From Candidatus Nanopelagicales bacterium (GTDB lineage Bacteria; Actinomycetota; Actinomycetes; S36-B12), in the NCBI GenBank assembly GCA_028687755.1, contig JAQTZL010000012.1:1-64000 (forward strand): a stretch of DNA of 64,000 nucleotides. The letters run 5' to 3'. Below are positions 6,812-15,644 of this stretch, one piece after another. Made by a program: the position numbers and the translations under genes. The first letter of the stretch is position 1. Each line of letters opens with the position of its first letter. A model generated the notes under the pieces. That model saw only the letters and a program-made list of their open reading frames with translations, did no database searches and had not been told where the DNA came from.

Positions 6812-9102
6812 TACGCAAACAGGGCTGGGAGGGTCTTGGTGTGAGCATCACGCAACTCATCCAAGGTCAAGGTGAACCAGTCGTTGAACTGAAGCACTTG
6901 GGTTCCAACTGGATAGCCAGCATCTGGCCCAAGACCTGAATCCACAACACCAACACGTTGGGCTGGCAACTGACGAGCTGCACACATTTCGGTGAAGCGC
7001 AGTTCTTCTGTGCGAGCAACCACAACAACAGCACGACCAGCAGATTCGCTAAACAAGAAAGTGAACGGATCGATGTTGTCAGGAATCCAACAACGAGCAC
7101 CGCTGCCTGCATGCAATGCCATTTCAACGAGCACCTGAGCAATGCCACCATCAGATACGTCATGGGCAGCGCTCAACATGCCATCGCGTGAACCGGCTAC
7201 AAGGACTTCACCGAGTAAACGTTCGCGCTCAAGATCAACCTTTGGTGGCATACCACCGAGATGCTTGTGTACGTGGTTGGCCCATTCGCCACCAGCGAAT
7301 TCATCATTGGTATCACCAAGAATGTAAATCAATTCGCCATCAAGATCCCAAGCAATTGGAGTACGACGATCAACATCGTCGATTACACCAAGCACACCAA
7401 CTACAGGTGTTGGAAGAATTGCAGTGTCACCTGTTTGGTTGTAGAACGAGACGTTGCCACCGGTAACTGGGATGCCAAGTTGCAAACAGCCATCAGCCAG
7501 GCCCCGAGTTGCTTCAGCAAACTGCCACATCACATCGGGATCTTCAGGCGAACCAAAGTTCAAGCAGTTGGTGACAGCAAGTGGAATCGCGCCTGAAGCG
7601 CACACATTGCGGTAAGACTCTGCAAGAGCAAGCTGCGTTCCGGTGTACGGATCAAGCTTGGTGAAACGGCCATTGCAGTCAGTGGAGATTGCAACGCCCA
7701 AACCAGATTCTTCATCAATGCGAACCATGCCAACATCTTCTGGCTGGGAAAGCACTGTGTTACCAAGCACGTAACGGTCGTACTGATCGGTGATCCACGC
7801 CTTTGACGCGAGGTTTGGTGCACCCACCATGTTCAACACTGTTGCACGAATATCTTCAGCAGTTGTTGGGCGTGCAAGGCGCTCTGCCGTTGGTGCATCG
7901 GCTTGCAATGCATCTTGCCAAGATGGTCGTGCATATGGGCGCTCGTAGATTGGCCCTTCATGCGCAACTGTGCGAGGTGGCACATCAACGATGCGCTCGC
8001 CATGCCAGTCAACAGTGAGGTGACCTGAATCAGTCACTTCACCAATCACAACTGCTTCAACATCCCACTTGTTAATGATTGCCATAAACGCATCTACGTT
8101 TTCTGGAGCAACCACTGCGCACATGCGCTCTTGGGATTCGCTCATCAAGATTTCTTCTGGGCTCAGCGTTGCATCGCGCAACAACACGCGATCAAGCCAC
8201 ACGTGCATGCCGCCATCGCCATTGGATGCGAGCTCGCTGGTTGCACATGAAATACCTGCGCCACCAAGGTCTTGAATTCCTTCAACAAGCCCTGCGTGAA
8301 GAACTTCAAGAGTTGCTTCGATCAGTAGTTTCTCCATGAAGGGGTCGCCAACCTGAACGCTTGGGCGTTTAGCGGGACCGTCAGCATCAAAGGTTTCTGA
8401 TGCAAGAACAGAAACGCCTCCAATGCCATCGCCACCGGTGCGAGCGCCGTAGAGCACGACAAGGTTGCCGACTCCCTTTGCGCTTGCAAGGTGGATTTCA
8501 TCGTGGCGCATCGCGCCGATGCAGAGTGCGTTGACCAACGGATTGCCGAGGTAGGTATCGTCGAAAACGATTTCGCCACCGATGTTTGGCAGACCAAGGC
8601 AGTTGCCGTAACCACCGATGCCAGAAACCACACCTGGGAGCACGCGACGAGTGTCTGCGGCATCAGCTGGTCCAAAGCGCAATGGGTCCATCACAGCGAG
8701 CGGGCGTGCACCCATAGAAATAATGTCGCGGACAATGCCACCCACACCTGTTGCTGCGCCTTGATACGGCTCAACATATGAAGGGTGGTTGTGGCTTTCC
8801 ACCTTGAAGGTGACGGCCCAGCCTTCGCCAATGTCAACCACACCAGCGTTTTCGCCGATACCAACTAGGAGCTTGTCAGTTTCTGGCTTCTTGTCGCCGA
8901 ACTGCTTGAGGTGCACCTTGCTCGACTTGTATGAGCAGTGCTCAGACCACATCACTGAATACATGGCTAGCTCACTGCTCGTTGGGCGACGCCCAAGAAT
9001 CTCGCGAATGCGTTCGTATTCGTCTGGCTTCAAACCAAGTTCAGCAAAAGGCTGTCCTTGATCTGGGGTTTCTTTAGCTTTCGAAACAGTGTCAATGCTC
9101 AT
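6811..9102 (-). CDS. purL: Phosphoribosylformylglycinamidine synthase subunit PurL (small PurL type)
   Basis: PurL is the synthetase subunit of FGAM synthase, converting FGAR to FGAM with ATP and ammonia channelled from PurQ with help from PurS. The 763-residue length is that of the small Gram-positive PurL that needs separate PurQ and PurS. Visible landmarks are [19 protein letters not shown] near residue 100, a second AIRS-like half starting near residue 440 ([12 protein letters not shown]), and [11 protein letters not shown]. The start codon overlaps the purQ stop by four bases (ATGA). All three subunits are encoded consecutively here. Confidence 0.97.
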   Translation of the reverse strand: MSIDTVSKAKETPDQGQPFAELGLKPDEYERIREILGRRPTSSELAMYSVMWSEHCSYKSSKVHLKQFGDKKPETDKLLVGIGENAGVVDIGEGWAVTFKVESHNHPSYVEPYQGAATGVGGIVRDIISMGARPLAVMDPLRFGPADAADTRRVLPGVVSGIGGYGNCLGLPNIGGEIVFDDTYLGNPLVNALCIGAMRHDEIHLASAKGVGNLVVLYGARTGGDGIGGVSVLASETFDADGPAKRPSVQVGDPFMEKLLIEATLEVLHAGLVEGIQDLGGAGISCATSELASNGDGGMHVWLDRVLLRDATLSPEEILMSESQERMCAVVAPENVDAFMAIINKWDVEAVVIGEVTDSGHLTVDWHGERIVDVPPRTVAHEGPIYERPYARPSWQDALQADAPTAERLARPTTAEDIRATVLNMVGAPNLASKAWITDQYDRYVLGNTVLSQPEDVGMVRIDEESGLGVAISTDCNGRFTKLDPYTGTQLALAESYRNVCASGAIPLAVTNCLNFGSPEDPDVMWQFAEATRGLADGCLQLGIPVTGGNVSFYNQTGDTAILPTPVVGVLGVIDDVDRRTPIAWDLDGELIYILGDTNDEFAGGEWANHVHKHLGGMPPKVDLERERLLGEVLVAGSRDGMLSAAHDVSDGGIAQVLVEMALHAGSGARCWIPDNIDPFTFLFSESAGRAVVVVARTEELRFTEMCAARQLPAQRVGVVDSGLGPDAGYPVGTQVLQFNDWFTLTLDELRDAHTKTLPALFA

Positions 9103-9770
9103 GCGTTCACCATCGATGTGAGGATGCTGGTGAAGAATCCAAGTCCGTCAGTTGTTGGACCAGTGAGTTCTTCAACAGCATGTTCAGGGTGTGGCATCAA
9201 ACCAACAACATTGCCACGCTTATTACGAATGCCTGCGATGTCACGCAAGCTGCCATTTGGGTTGACATCAAGGTAGCGAGCAATAACTCGACCTTCACCT
9301 TCGAGTTCATCAAGAACAGCGGTGTCAGCAACAAAGCAACCTTCGCCATTCTTCAATGGCACCACGATTTCTTGGCCGGCGTCGTAACTGTTTGTCCACG
9401 CCGAAGTGTTATCTTCAATGCGCAACTTCTGATCGCGGCAAATGAAGTGCATATGCTCATTGCGAGTAAGCGCACCCGGAAGCAGATGTGATTCGCAAAG
9501 AATCTGGAAACCGTTGCAAATACCAAGCACTGGTAATCCACCATTTGCTGCGGCTGCCACTTCAGTCATCACGGGTGCGAAGCGTGAAATCGCTCCGCAC
9601 CGCAAGTAATCCCCGTAGGAAAAACCACCAGGAAGAATGACTGCGTCAACCTTCTTGAGATCTGCGTCGCCGTGCCACAGTGCAACAGCCTCGCCACCAG
9701 CAAGGCGAACTGCGCGAGCGGCATCACGATCATCGAGTGAACCTGGGAAGGTCACAACGCCAATTCGCAT
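9099..9770 (-). CDS. purQ: Phosphoribosylformylglycinamidine synthase glutaminase subunit
   Basis: PurQ is the class I glutamine amidotransferase that feeds ammonia to PurL. The 223-residue protein has the nucleophile Cys85 in [11 protein letters not shown] and the His/Glu pair in [12 protein letters not shown] near residue 196. The oxyanion strand [13 protein letters not shown] near residue 48 is also present. The stop overlaps the purL start; purS lies 3 nt upstream, so purS-purQ-purL are tightly coupled. Confidence 0.97.
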   Translation of the reverse strand: MRIGVVTFPGSLDDRDAARAVRLAGGEAVALWHGDADLKKVDAVILPGGFSYGDYLRCGAISRFAPVMTEVAAAANGGLPVLGICNGFQILCESHLLPGALTRNEHMHFICRDQKLRIEDNTSAWTNSYDAGQEIVVPLKNGEGCFVADTAVLDELEGEGRVIARYLDVNPNGSLRDIAGIRNKRGNVVGLMPHPEHAVEELTGPTTDGLGFFTSILTSMVNA

Positions 9771-9773
9771 GGG

Positions 9774-10025
9774 CTACTGATCCTCTTCGACGATGAGGAT
9801 GAAATCTTCGATTACTGGGTTGCAGAGCAACTCTCCAGCAATGGTGTGCAACTGCTCACGACGCTCGTCGGTGATCTCACCTTCGACCTCGATCACAAAT
9901 TGCTTTCCCTGGCGCACGTCAGTGACGCCCGTGAAGCCAAGGCGGCCAAGGGCCCCTTGAACTGCACGACCTTGTGGGTCGAGAATTTCCGGCTTGAGCA
10001 TGACGTCAACGACGACGCGGGCCAC
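9774..10025 (-). CDS. purS: Phosphoribosylformylglycinamidine synthase subunit PurS
   Basis: PurS is the small structural subunit that bridges PurL and PurQ. At 83 residues it begins MARVVVDVMLKPEILDPQG (initiator from GTG) and keeps the GFTGVTDVRQGKQFVIEV core typical of the family. A longer frame could start at ATG 10049, but GTG 10025 is chosen because GGAG precedes it and the N-terminus then aligns with mycobacterial PurS. It is the first gene of the purSQL-SCP2-purF-purM unit. Confidence 0.93.
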   Translation of the reverse strand: MARVVVDVMLKPEILDPQGRAVQGALGRLGFTGVTDVRQGKQFVIEVEGEITDERREQLHTIAGELLCNPVIEDFILIVEEDQ

Positions 10026-10039
10026 GGGCACTCCAGTTG

Positions 10040-10070
10040 CTAGTCGCAAATCGAACTTGAGAGGTCAAGT
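10040..10070 (-). promoter_or_regulatory. Possible purS promoter with an overlapping inverted repeat
   Basis: On the minus strand TTGACC (10068-10063) is followed after 17 nt by GACTAG (10045-10040), a weak -10. The -35 overlaps the inverted repeat ACTTGA-GAGG-TCAAGT (10055-10070; 6-bp arms). Its place just upstream of purS makes an operator plausible, but no known purine regulator motif is matched. Confidence 0.3.
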
Positions 10071-10106
10071 CTACCGGCTGAAAAGAACGCGAAATATCTG
10101 CCTCTT

Positions 10107-10517
10107 TCAAGGCAAAAGCTCAAATGATTCACCCTCAAAGGTCTTCAAAATTGAGAAATGCCTGCGATCAAAGGTGGCTATCTTTCGGGTTTGGTATCGA
10201 TGTGCCAGGACCACCAACGAGGCATCTGCAACGCTGATTTCGTGGTCTGAATATCGTTCGATTAGACCGGCACAGTCGATTAAGTCAGGCGCAGCAAGTA
10301 CTGGGAGTTGAAAATTCCCTGAAGCGATCCCCTGGAGAACTGCAAGTTCATCTCTGACCCCGAATCGAGTGGCGATGAGATAGTCAATTTCTGCCACTAC
10401 ATAGGGACTAATGATGAATGCCCCCTCGTTTTGATCGACAAAGGCCGCTGCAACGGTATTCCTTGGATCGGTTCTGACCGCATACGCGTACAGAACACTT
10501 GTGTCCAGAATGATCAC
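10107..10517 (-). CDS. vapC: PIN domain ribonuclease toxin, VapC type
   Basis: A 136-residue PIN-domain protein. The acidic residues that bind Mg/Mn are visible as Asp5 (ILDTSVL), Glu43 (VVAEIDYL), Asp98 (SVADASL) and Asp117 (ATFDRRHF), so the nuclease site looks intact. VapC toxins cleave tRNA or rRNA when released from their antitoxin. Its ATG overlaps the antitoxin stop (ATGA), the usual VapBC layout. The pair lies between galE and purS with the same strand as the purine genes. Confidence 0.88.
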   Translation of the reverse strand: MIILDTSVLYAYAVRTDPRNTVAAAFVDQNEGAFIISPYVVAEIDYLIATRFGVRDELAVLQGIASGNFQLPVLAAPDLIDCAGLIERYSDHEISVADASLVVLAHRYQTRKIATFDRRHFSILKTFEGESFELLP

Positions 10518-10738
10518 ATCTCACCGAAACCCTCCATATGTTCGTGGAGGTTTTCTGACGTCACCCCACCGGTATCTCCAGTGACGATTCCAGCAAAGGA
10601 TCGACTGCGGCGCATCTCTTTATCCACAGCCTCGCGGATCAGCTCGGCTTCGCTCACCCCGCGCTTGGCAGCTTCGGCCTCTAGGCGAGCCTTCATTTCT
10701 TCGGGGAAATAGACCGTGGTGCGCTTCATGCCATACAT
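10514..10738 (-). CDS. vapB: Ribbon-helix-helix antitoxin, VapB/CopG type
   Basis: A 74-residue antitoxin with an N-terminal ribbon-helix-helix: MKRTTVYFPEEMKARLEAEA then KRGVSEAELIREAVDKEM. The C-terminal ~30 residues are Gly/Glu-rich and would wrap the toxin. Two starts are close together (ATG 10738 and ATG 10729); neither has a clear ribosome-binding site, and the second matches the usual MKRTTVYF start. It probably represses its own promoter. The stop overlaps the vapC start by four bases. Confidence 0.85.
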   Translation of the reverse strand: MYGMKRTTVYFPEEMKARLEAEAAKRGVSEAELIREAVDKEMRRSRSFAGIVTGDTGGVTSENLHEHMEGFGEM

Positions 10739-10757
10739 AGTGACATACGTTCAAGAA

Positions 10758-11720
10758 TTAGTGAAGTGCCTGCCAAGCCGACCAAGCAGAAGACACCATG
10801 TCTCGCAGATCGCGCTTGGACTGCCAGCCCAGCACTTCAGCGATTTTCTCGGTGGCCGCAGTTGATGCAGGTGGATCTCCGGCTCGCCGGCCCACGATTT
10901 CCGCATTCACATCGTTGCCGATCACTTCAGAGACCATCGACATCACTTCATGGACGGACGAGCCCACACCGCGCCCAACGTTGAAGGCGTCAGCTGCTTG
11001 CTTGCCTTCGCTATAGGCCGCTGCAACAACGTGAGCATCGGCAAGGTCAGCGACATGGATGTAGTCGCGAATACATGTGCCATCCGGGGTTGGGTAGTCA
11101 TCACCGAAGATCTGCGGGCGCTTGCCTTCTTCCAAGGCGCGGAACACCATCGGGATCAGATTATTCACACTGCTGTCGCCAAGCTTGTCGCTGCCTGCAC
11201 CTGCAACATTGAAGTAACGCAAGGCAACCCAAGACAGACCGTTGGCGACGCCTTCGGCCTTCGCCATCCACTCGCCCACCACTTTGGTTTCGCCATATGG
11301 AGATTCGGCGGCAAGTTCTGCATCTTCGGTTACCGGATTAACTTTCGGTGTTCCATACACAGCAGCAGATGACGAGTACACAAGCCGCTTTACGCCTGCT
11401 TCTTGCATTGCTTCCATCAGTGACAGCATGCCGGCAACATTTTCACGGTAGTAATACAACGGAATATCCACAGATTCACCAGCGGCTTTTTTCGCAGCAA
11501 GATGGATAACTCCATCAACCTGATGTTCTTTGAGAGCAGCGACAACTCTCTGACGATCCGTGACATTGGCTTCGACAAATGCAACACCGGCAGGAATGCG
11601 ATCAGCATGACCCGAAGACAGATCATCGAGCACGACAACCTTGCGACCACTAGCAAGCAATGCGCGAGTGACATGGTTGCCGATATAGCCGGCACCACCT
11701 GTCACTAGCCATGTGGTCAT
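10758..11720 (-). CDS. galE: UDP-glucose 4-epimerase
   Basis: GalE interconverts UDP-glucose and UDP-galactose, supplying galactose for surface glycans. The 320-residue protein is an extended SDR: NAD loop GGAGYIGNH at residues 8-16, DDLSSGH at 32-38, catalytic Ser118 in VYSSSAAVYG, and the YxxxK pair Tyr142/Lys146 (SPYGETK). FNVAGAG and the C-terminal RRAGDPPAS substrate loop are also present. Its start overlaps the purC stop as ATGA, so it is co-transcribed with purB-purC although it does not belong to purine synthesis. Confidence 0.93.
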   Translation of the reverse strand: MTTWLVTGGAGYIGNHVTRALLASGRKVVVLDDLSSGHADRIPAGVAFVEANVTDRQRVVAALKEHQVDGVIHLAAKKAAGESVDIPLYYYRENVAGMLSLMEAMQEAGVKRLVYSSSAAVYGTPKVNPVTEDAELAAESPYGETKVVGEWMAKAEGVANGLSWVALRYFNVAGAGSDKLGDSSVNNLIPMVFRALEEGKRPQIFGDDYPTPDGTCIRDYIHVADLADAHVVAAAYSEGKQAADAFNVGRGVGSSVHEVMSMVSEVIGNDVNAEIVGRRAGDPPASTAATEKIAEVLGWQSKRDLRDMVSSAWSAWQALH

Positions 11721-12616
11721 TTAAAAGTCTTTCCTGTCAGCACTTCATACGCTTCAACATACTTCGCGCGCGTCTTTTCGATGATCTCTTCAGGCAATGC
11801 TGGAGGTGCTTCTCCGCTGTTCTTATCCCAGCCTGATGCAGGAGAAGTAAGCCAGTCGCGGACAAACTGCTTGTCATATGAAGGCTGCGGGCCACCTGGC
11901 GCCCATTTCTCTGCATCCCAGTAGCGAGATGAATCTGGGGTCAGCACTTCATCGGCCAACATAATTTTCCCAGCAAATCGACCTTGCTTAGCAATACCAA
12001 ATTCAAACTTCGTGTCAGCAAGAATCAAGCCGCAGTCAGCAGAAATTTCCGATGCACGTTCATACACCAGCAGCGAAAGACGCTTGAGCTCTTGCGCTTC
12101 TTCCTGACCAATCATGGTGATGACCTGATCGAAGTTGATGTTTTCATCATGATCGCCAACCGCGGCTTTGGTGGCCGGTGTGAAGATCACCTTTGGAAGA
12201 AGTGAGCCGTCTTTTAAACCTGGGGGCAGATTCACACCACTGATTGAACGCTTCTCTTGATATTCGATCAGCCCTGAGCCGGTGATGTAGCCGCGAACTA
12301 CACACTCCACCGGAAGCATGTCGAGATCTGCACACACCATTGCGCGTCCAGCAACCTGATCTGGCACCTTTCCCGGAGTGATGTGGTTGGGAACGATGTC
12401 TTCTAGCTGACGAAACCACCACAGCGAAAGCGCAGTAAGAATGCGGCCTTTGTCAGGAATCAATGACGGGAGTACGTAGTCGTACGCAGAGATGCGATCG
12501 CTTGCCACGAAGAGCAAACGACCTTCAGGGGTGCGGTAAAGATCGCGCACTTTGCCCGAATACACGTGCTCATACTCTGGAGGCAAGCCATAGTCGGTTG
12601 CTTCAATCGTGGTCAC
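11717..12616 (-). CDS. purC: Phosphoribosylaminoimidazole-succinocarboxamide synthase (SAICAR synthase)
   Basis: PurC joins aspartate to CAIR with ATP to form SAICAR. The 299-residue protein contains YSGKVRDLYRTPEGRLLFVAS at the N-terminus, the SAICAR signature PVECVVRGYITGSGLIEYQ near residue 102, and LADTKFEFGI near 200. Length matches the Gram-positive/yeast type. Its start overlaps the purB stop by four bases (12613-12616), giving the unit purB-purC-galE. Confidence 0.97.
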   Translation of the reverse strand: MTTIEATDYGLPPEYEHVYSGKVRDLYRTPEGRLLFVASDRISAYDYVLPSLIPDKGRILTALSLWWFRQLEDIVPNHITPGKVPDQVAGRAMVCADLDMLPVECVVRGYITGSGLIEYQEKRSISGVNLPPGLKDGSLLPKVIFTPATKAAVGDHDENINFDQVITMIGQEEAQELKRLSLLVYERASEISADCGLILADTKFEFGIAKQGRFAGKIMLADEVLTPDSSRYWDAEKWAPGGPQPSYDKQFVRDWLTSPASGWDKNSGEAPPALPEEIIEKTRAKYVEAYEVLTGKTFK

Positions 12617-14040
12617 AGAATGTCTCCAGGTGAGTAAGCGGCAGCAGCTGGATGCGCTGCAGCAATAACGGAAACTCGGTTAGCAATTGCTTGAACCTGA
12701 GCGCCGGCAGCGCCGGTGAATGCAAGTGGTTCAGCGATCAATGCGCGAAGTTCATCGATGGAAAGTTCCAAACGTGAGTCAGCTGCCAGCCGCTCAAGTA
12801 GGTCGTTCTCGCCAGCAACCTGTTCGCGCATGGAAAGTGCAACAGATACCGCATGCTCCTTAATGGCTTCGTGAGCAATCTCGCGGCCAACGCCCTTACG
12901 CACAGCAGCCATCAACACCTTTGTGGTGGAAAGGAATGGAAGATAGCGATCAAGTTCTCGATCAATGACAGCAGGGAACGCACCGAAGTCATCCAGCACG
13001 GTCAAGAAGGTCTCAAACAAGCCGTCGAGAGCAAAGCTCGCGTCAGGCAATGCGACGCGGCGCACGACAGAACACGCAACGTCACCTTCATTCCATTGAT
13101 TACCTGCGAGCTCTGAAGCCATCGTCATGTACCCGCGCAGTAACACGGTAAAGCCATTGACTCGTTCACATGAGCGTGAATTCATCTTGTGCGGCATAGC
13201 AGACGAACCAACCTGGCCTGGTCGGAAACCTTCAGTCACCAAATCAAGGCCGGCCATCAAACGAATAGTTGTTGCAAGGCTTGATGGACCAGCAGCAACT
13301 TCAACAAATGCAGAAAGCACATCGAAGTCGAGAGTGCGTGGATACACCTGACCAACACTGCTGAGTACCCGTTGGAATCCAAGGTGCGAGGCAACGCGTG
13401 ATTCAAGTTGTTCTAACTTCGCCGAATCACCGTCAAGTAAGTCGAGCATGTCTTGAGCCGTGCCCACTGGGCCCTTAATGCCACGCAGTGGGTAACGGCT
13501 GATCAAATCTTCGATGCGTTCGTACGCAATCAACATTTCATCTGCTGCCGATGCGAACCGCTTACCAAGCGTCGTGGTCTGCGCCGGAACGTTATGCGAG
13601 CGACCAGTAAGTGCTGTTTCCGAGTACTGCATAGCCAACGATGAAAGGCGCTGCAATGCTGCAACGGTCTTATCTCGAACAAGCAGCATTGAACTCATCA
13701 CTTGCAACTGCTCAACGTTTTCGGTGAGGTCGCGAGAGGTCATGCCTAGGTGAATGAGTTCGTGACCTGCAAGATCATTGAACTCTTCGATACGGGCCTT
13801 CACATCGTGCTTGGTCACGCGCTCGCGTGCGGAAATCGAATCAAGATCGACTGAATCGATGATGGCTTCATACGAGGCAATCGCATCGGCTGAAACATTC
13901 AAACCGAGTTCGGCCTGCGCCTTCATCACGGCAATCCAGAGCTGACGTTCCATGACGATCTTGGCCTCTGGGGACCAGATCTGGTTCATGGCTGCTGAGG
14001 CGTACCTACCAGCAAGGACATTGGGAATTGAGGCCGTCAC
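12613..14040 (-). CDS. purB: Adenylosuccinate lyase
   Basis: PurB removes fumarate from SAICAR and from adenylosuccinate, acting in both the main pathway and the AMP branch. The 475-residue protein has the fumarase/aspartase signature GSSAMPHKMNS near residue 280 and RSHNVPAQTTTLGKR near 150. GTG 14040 is chosen over an ATG 60 nt upstream because the protein then starts at the conserved SIPNVLAGRYAS region. It heads the purB-purC-galE unit and is preceded by a short gap containing DnaA-box-like sequences. Confidence 0.95.
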   Translation of the reverse strand: MTASIPNVLAGRYASAAMNQIWSPEAKIVMERQLWIAVMKAQAELGLNVSADAIASYEAIIDSVDLDSISARERVTKHDVKARIEEFNDLAGHELIHLGMTSRDLTENVEQLQVMSSMLLVRDKTVAALQRLSSLAMQYSETALTGRSHNVPAQTTTLGKRFASAADEMLIAYERIEDLISRYPLRGIKGPVGTAQDMLDLLDGDSAKLEQLESRVASHLGFQRVLSSVGQVYPRTLDFDVLSAFVEVAAGPSSLATTIRLMAGLDLVTEGFRPGQVGSSAMPHKMNSRSCERVNGFTVLLRGYMTMASELAGNQWNEGDVACSVVRRVALPDASFALDGLFETFLTVLDDFGAFPAVIDRELDRYLPFLSTTKVLMAAVRKGVGREIAHEAIKEHAVSVALSMREQVAGENDLLERLAADSRLELSIDELRALIAEPLAFTGAAGAQVQAIANRVSVIAAAHPAAAAYSPGDIL

Positions 14041-14064
14041 TGGTCCATTCTTCCACGCCGCAAG

Positions 14065-14101
14065 TTGTCCACAGGCCACACCGCGACCCGGGTTCTCCAC
14101 A
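14065..14101 (+). promoter_or_regulatory. Two DnaA-box-like 9-mers upstream of purB
   Basis: TTGTCCACA (14065-14073), the form preferred by high-GC actinobacteria, and TTCTCCACA (14093-14101, one mismatch) lie in the same orientation, starts 28 nt apart, in the gap between purB and the tRNA. They could bind DnaA or be chance matches; similar 9-mers also occur inside genes of this window. Confidence 0.3.
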
Positions 14102-14154
14102 GGTCACTCATCGAGCCTTTTCCTCACGGATATGGGTGCATATGGTCAAAGGGT

Positions 14155-14227
14155 GCCCCTGTAGCTCAAGGGATAGAGCTGACCTCTCACTCAGGTTCGG
14201 TTGCTGGTTCGAATCCAGTCAGGGGCA
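14155..14227 (+). tRNA. tRNA with an unusual anticodon loop (reads CAC; body resembles tRNA-Arg)
   Basis: A full cloverleaf of 73 nt can be drawn. The acceptor GCCCCTG pairs with CAGGGGC, the discriminator is A, the D-stem is GCTC/GAGC, and the T-arm is GCTGG-TTCGAAT-CCAGT. The best anticodon stem is GACCT/AGGTT with loop CTCACTC, giving anticodon CAC (valine codon GUG). Position 37 would then be U, which is very unusual. The acceptor and the D-loop (AAGGGATA) resemble actinobacterial tRNA-Arg rather than tRNA-Val. CCA is not encoded. Isotype is therefore uncertain; a degenerate or recombined tRNA is possible. Confidence 0.65.
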
Positions 14228-14233
14228 CAAAAC

Positions 14234-14267
14234 GTAGGACCCCCGTCGGCAAAGACGGGGGTCCTAC
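14234..14267. terminator. Strong hairpin terminator between the tRNA and purD
   Basis: A perfect 14-bp stem GTAGGACCCCCGTC / GACGGGGGTCCTAC encloses the loop GGCAAA. On the minus strand it is followed by ACGTTTTG, so it can end the purA-aminotransferase-purD transcript. On the plus strand it directly follows the tRNA, so it may act in both directions. Confidence 0.8.
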
Positions 14268-14360
14268 AAATGTTGTTCGGCTACTTGGTTTCCCAAAGTC
14301 GCTGACCTCTCACTACCCAAAGCCTACGACGAGGCTAACGAGCCAGTCAACGGCTGTGGA

Positions 14361-15620
14361 TTACTCCGAAGCGCGCTTGGCGATGTCACGGCGATGATGT
14401 GACCCAGCCAGCGAAATCAGATCAACACCGGCATATGCGCGCTCACGTGCTTGCGCCAACGAATCACCGACGGCAGTGACTGACAGCACGCGACCTCCTG
14501 CAGAAACTACATCGCCTTCATCAGTGATGCGCGTACCTGCATGAAGCACATCCACATCAAGAAGTGCATTGGCTTCTTCGAGACCAGAGATGACATCACC
14601 AGTGACCGGGGAGTCTGGGTAATTCTTGGATGCGACGACCACAGTCACCGCTGCACCTTCGCGCCATTCAAGTGGGGGCAGTTCAGCAACCTTGCCAGTT
14701 GCCGCAGCAAGCAGTACTTGACCAAGCGGTGACTTCAATCGTGCGAGCACCACTTGTGTTTCTGGATCACCGAAGCGCGCATTGAATTCAACAATGCGAA
14801 CACCGCGCTTGGTTAGCGCTAGGCCCGCGTACAACAAACCGACGAACGGTGTGCCACGACGACGCATTGCATCAACCATCGGTTGCAGCACAGAAGCTGT
14901 AACTTCTTCAACTAAACCAGCAGGCGCCCAAGGAAGCGGTGAATACGCACCCATTCCGCCGGTGTTTGGGCCTTCATCATCATCATGCGCGCGCTTGAAA
15001 TCTTGCGCTGGCTGCAACGCGATGATGTCGACACCATCGGTAATACCGAAGAGCGAAACTTCAGGACCATCGAGGTATTCCTCGACCAACACACTTGATG
15101 CGCCTTGCGCAAAACAATTGTCTGCGTGTTCAAGCGCTTGATGACGATCTGAAGTCACGATCACGCCCTTGCCTGCGGCAAGACCATCGTCCTTCACAAC
15201 ATATGGCTCGCCGAATTCATCGAGCGCTTTCGCAACTTCATCAAGAGTGGTGCACGAATGCGCCTGCGCCGTAGCGACGTTGGCTTCACTCATGACCTGC
15301 TTAGCAAAGGCCTTACTTCCTTCAAGCTGCGCAGCTTCCTTTGACGGACCAAAGCAAGCGATTCCACGCTCGCGAATTGCATCCGCTGCCCCTGCCACCA
15401 ATGGAACTTCAGGGCCGACAACTACGAGATCGGCTTTAGTATCGACAGCCAGTTGAGCGACAGCATCAGGATTCGATGCATCAACAGGAAGCACTTCAAC
15501 ATCAGCAGCGATACCAGCATTGCCTGGCGCACAAATTATCGAAGTAACTGCCTCATCGGCTCGTAGAGCGGTGACAAGCGCATGCTCACGTGCACCGGAA
15601 CCAATAACTAAAACGCGCAT
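14361..15620 (-). CDS. purD: Phosphoribosylamine-glycine ligase (GAR synthetase)
   Basis: PurD joins glycine to phosphoribosylamine with ATP, step two of purine synthesis. The 419-residue ATP-grasp enzyme starts MRVLVIGSGAREHAL and keeps PEVPLVAGAADAIRERG, the central grasp region GLAAGKGV, and the NARFGDPETQVVL motif near residue 290. Length is standard and no fusion partner (PurM or PurN) is present. It is the last gene of the purA unit and ends about 95 nt before the hairpin at 14234-14267. Confidence 0.97.
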   Translation of the reverse strand: MRVLVIGSGAREHALVTALRADEAVTSIICAPGNAGIAADVEVLPVDASNPDAVAQLAVDTKADLVVVGPEVPLVAGAADAIRERGIACFGPSKEAAQLEGSKAFAKQVMSEANVATAQAHSCTTLDEVAKALDEFGEPYVVKDDGLAAGKGVIVTSDRHQALEHADNCFAQGASSVLVEEYLDGPEVSLFGITDGVDIIALQPAQDFKRAHDDDEGPNTGGMGAYSPLPWAPAGLVEEVTASVLQPMVDAMRRRGTPFVGLLYAGLALTKRGVRIVEFNARFGDPETQVVLARLKSPLGQVLLAAATGKVAELPPLEWREGAAVTVVVASKNYPDSPVTGDVISGLEEANALLDVDVLHAGTRITDEGDVVSAGGRVLSVTAVGDSLAQARERAYAGVDLISLAGSHHRRDIAKRASE

Positions 15621-15644
15621 AACCCAAGGATCCTTCTCTGACGC

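Noticed and set aside
10620-10628. Perfect consensus DnaA box TTATCCACA
   Set aside because: It is inside vapB coding sequence and isolated, so it is probably a chance match; it also warns against reading too much into the boxes near purB.
14176-14195. Reading the tRNA as tRNA-Glu with anticodon CTC (loop CTCTCAC)
   Set aside because: That loop leaves three of five anticodon-stem pairs mismatched; GACCT/AGGTT is far better.
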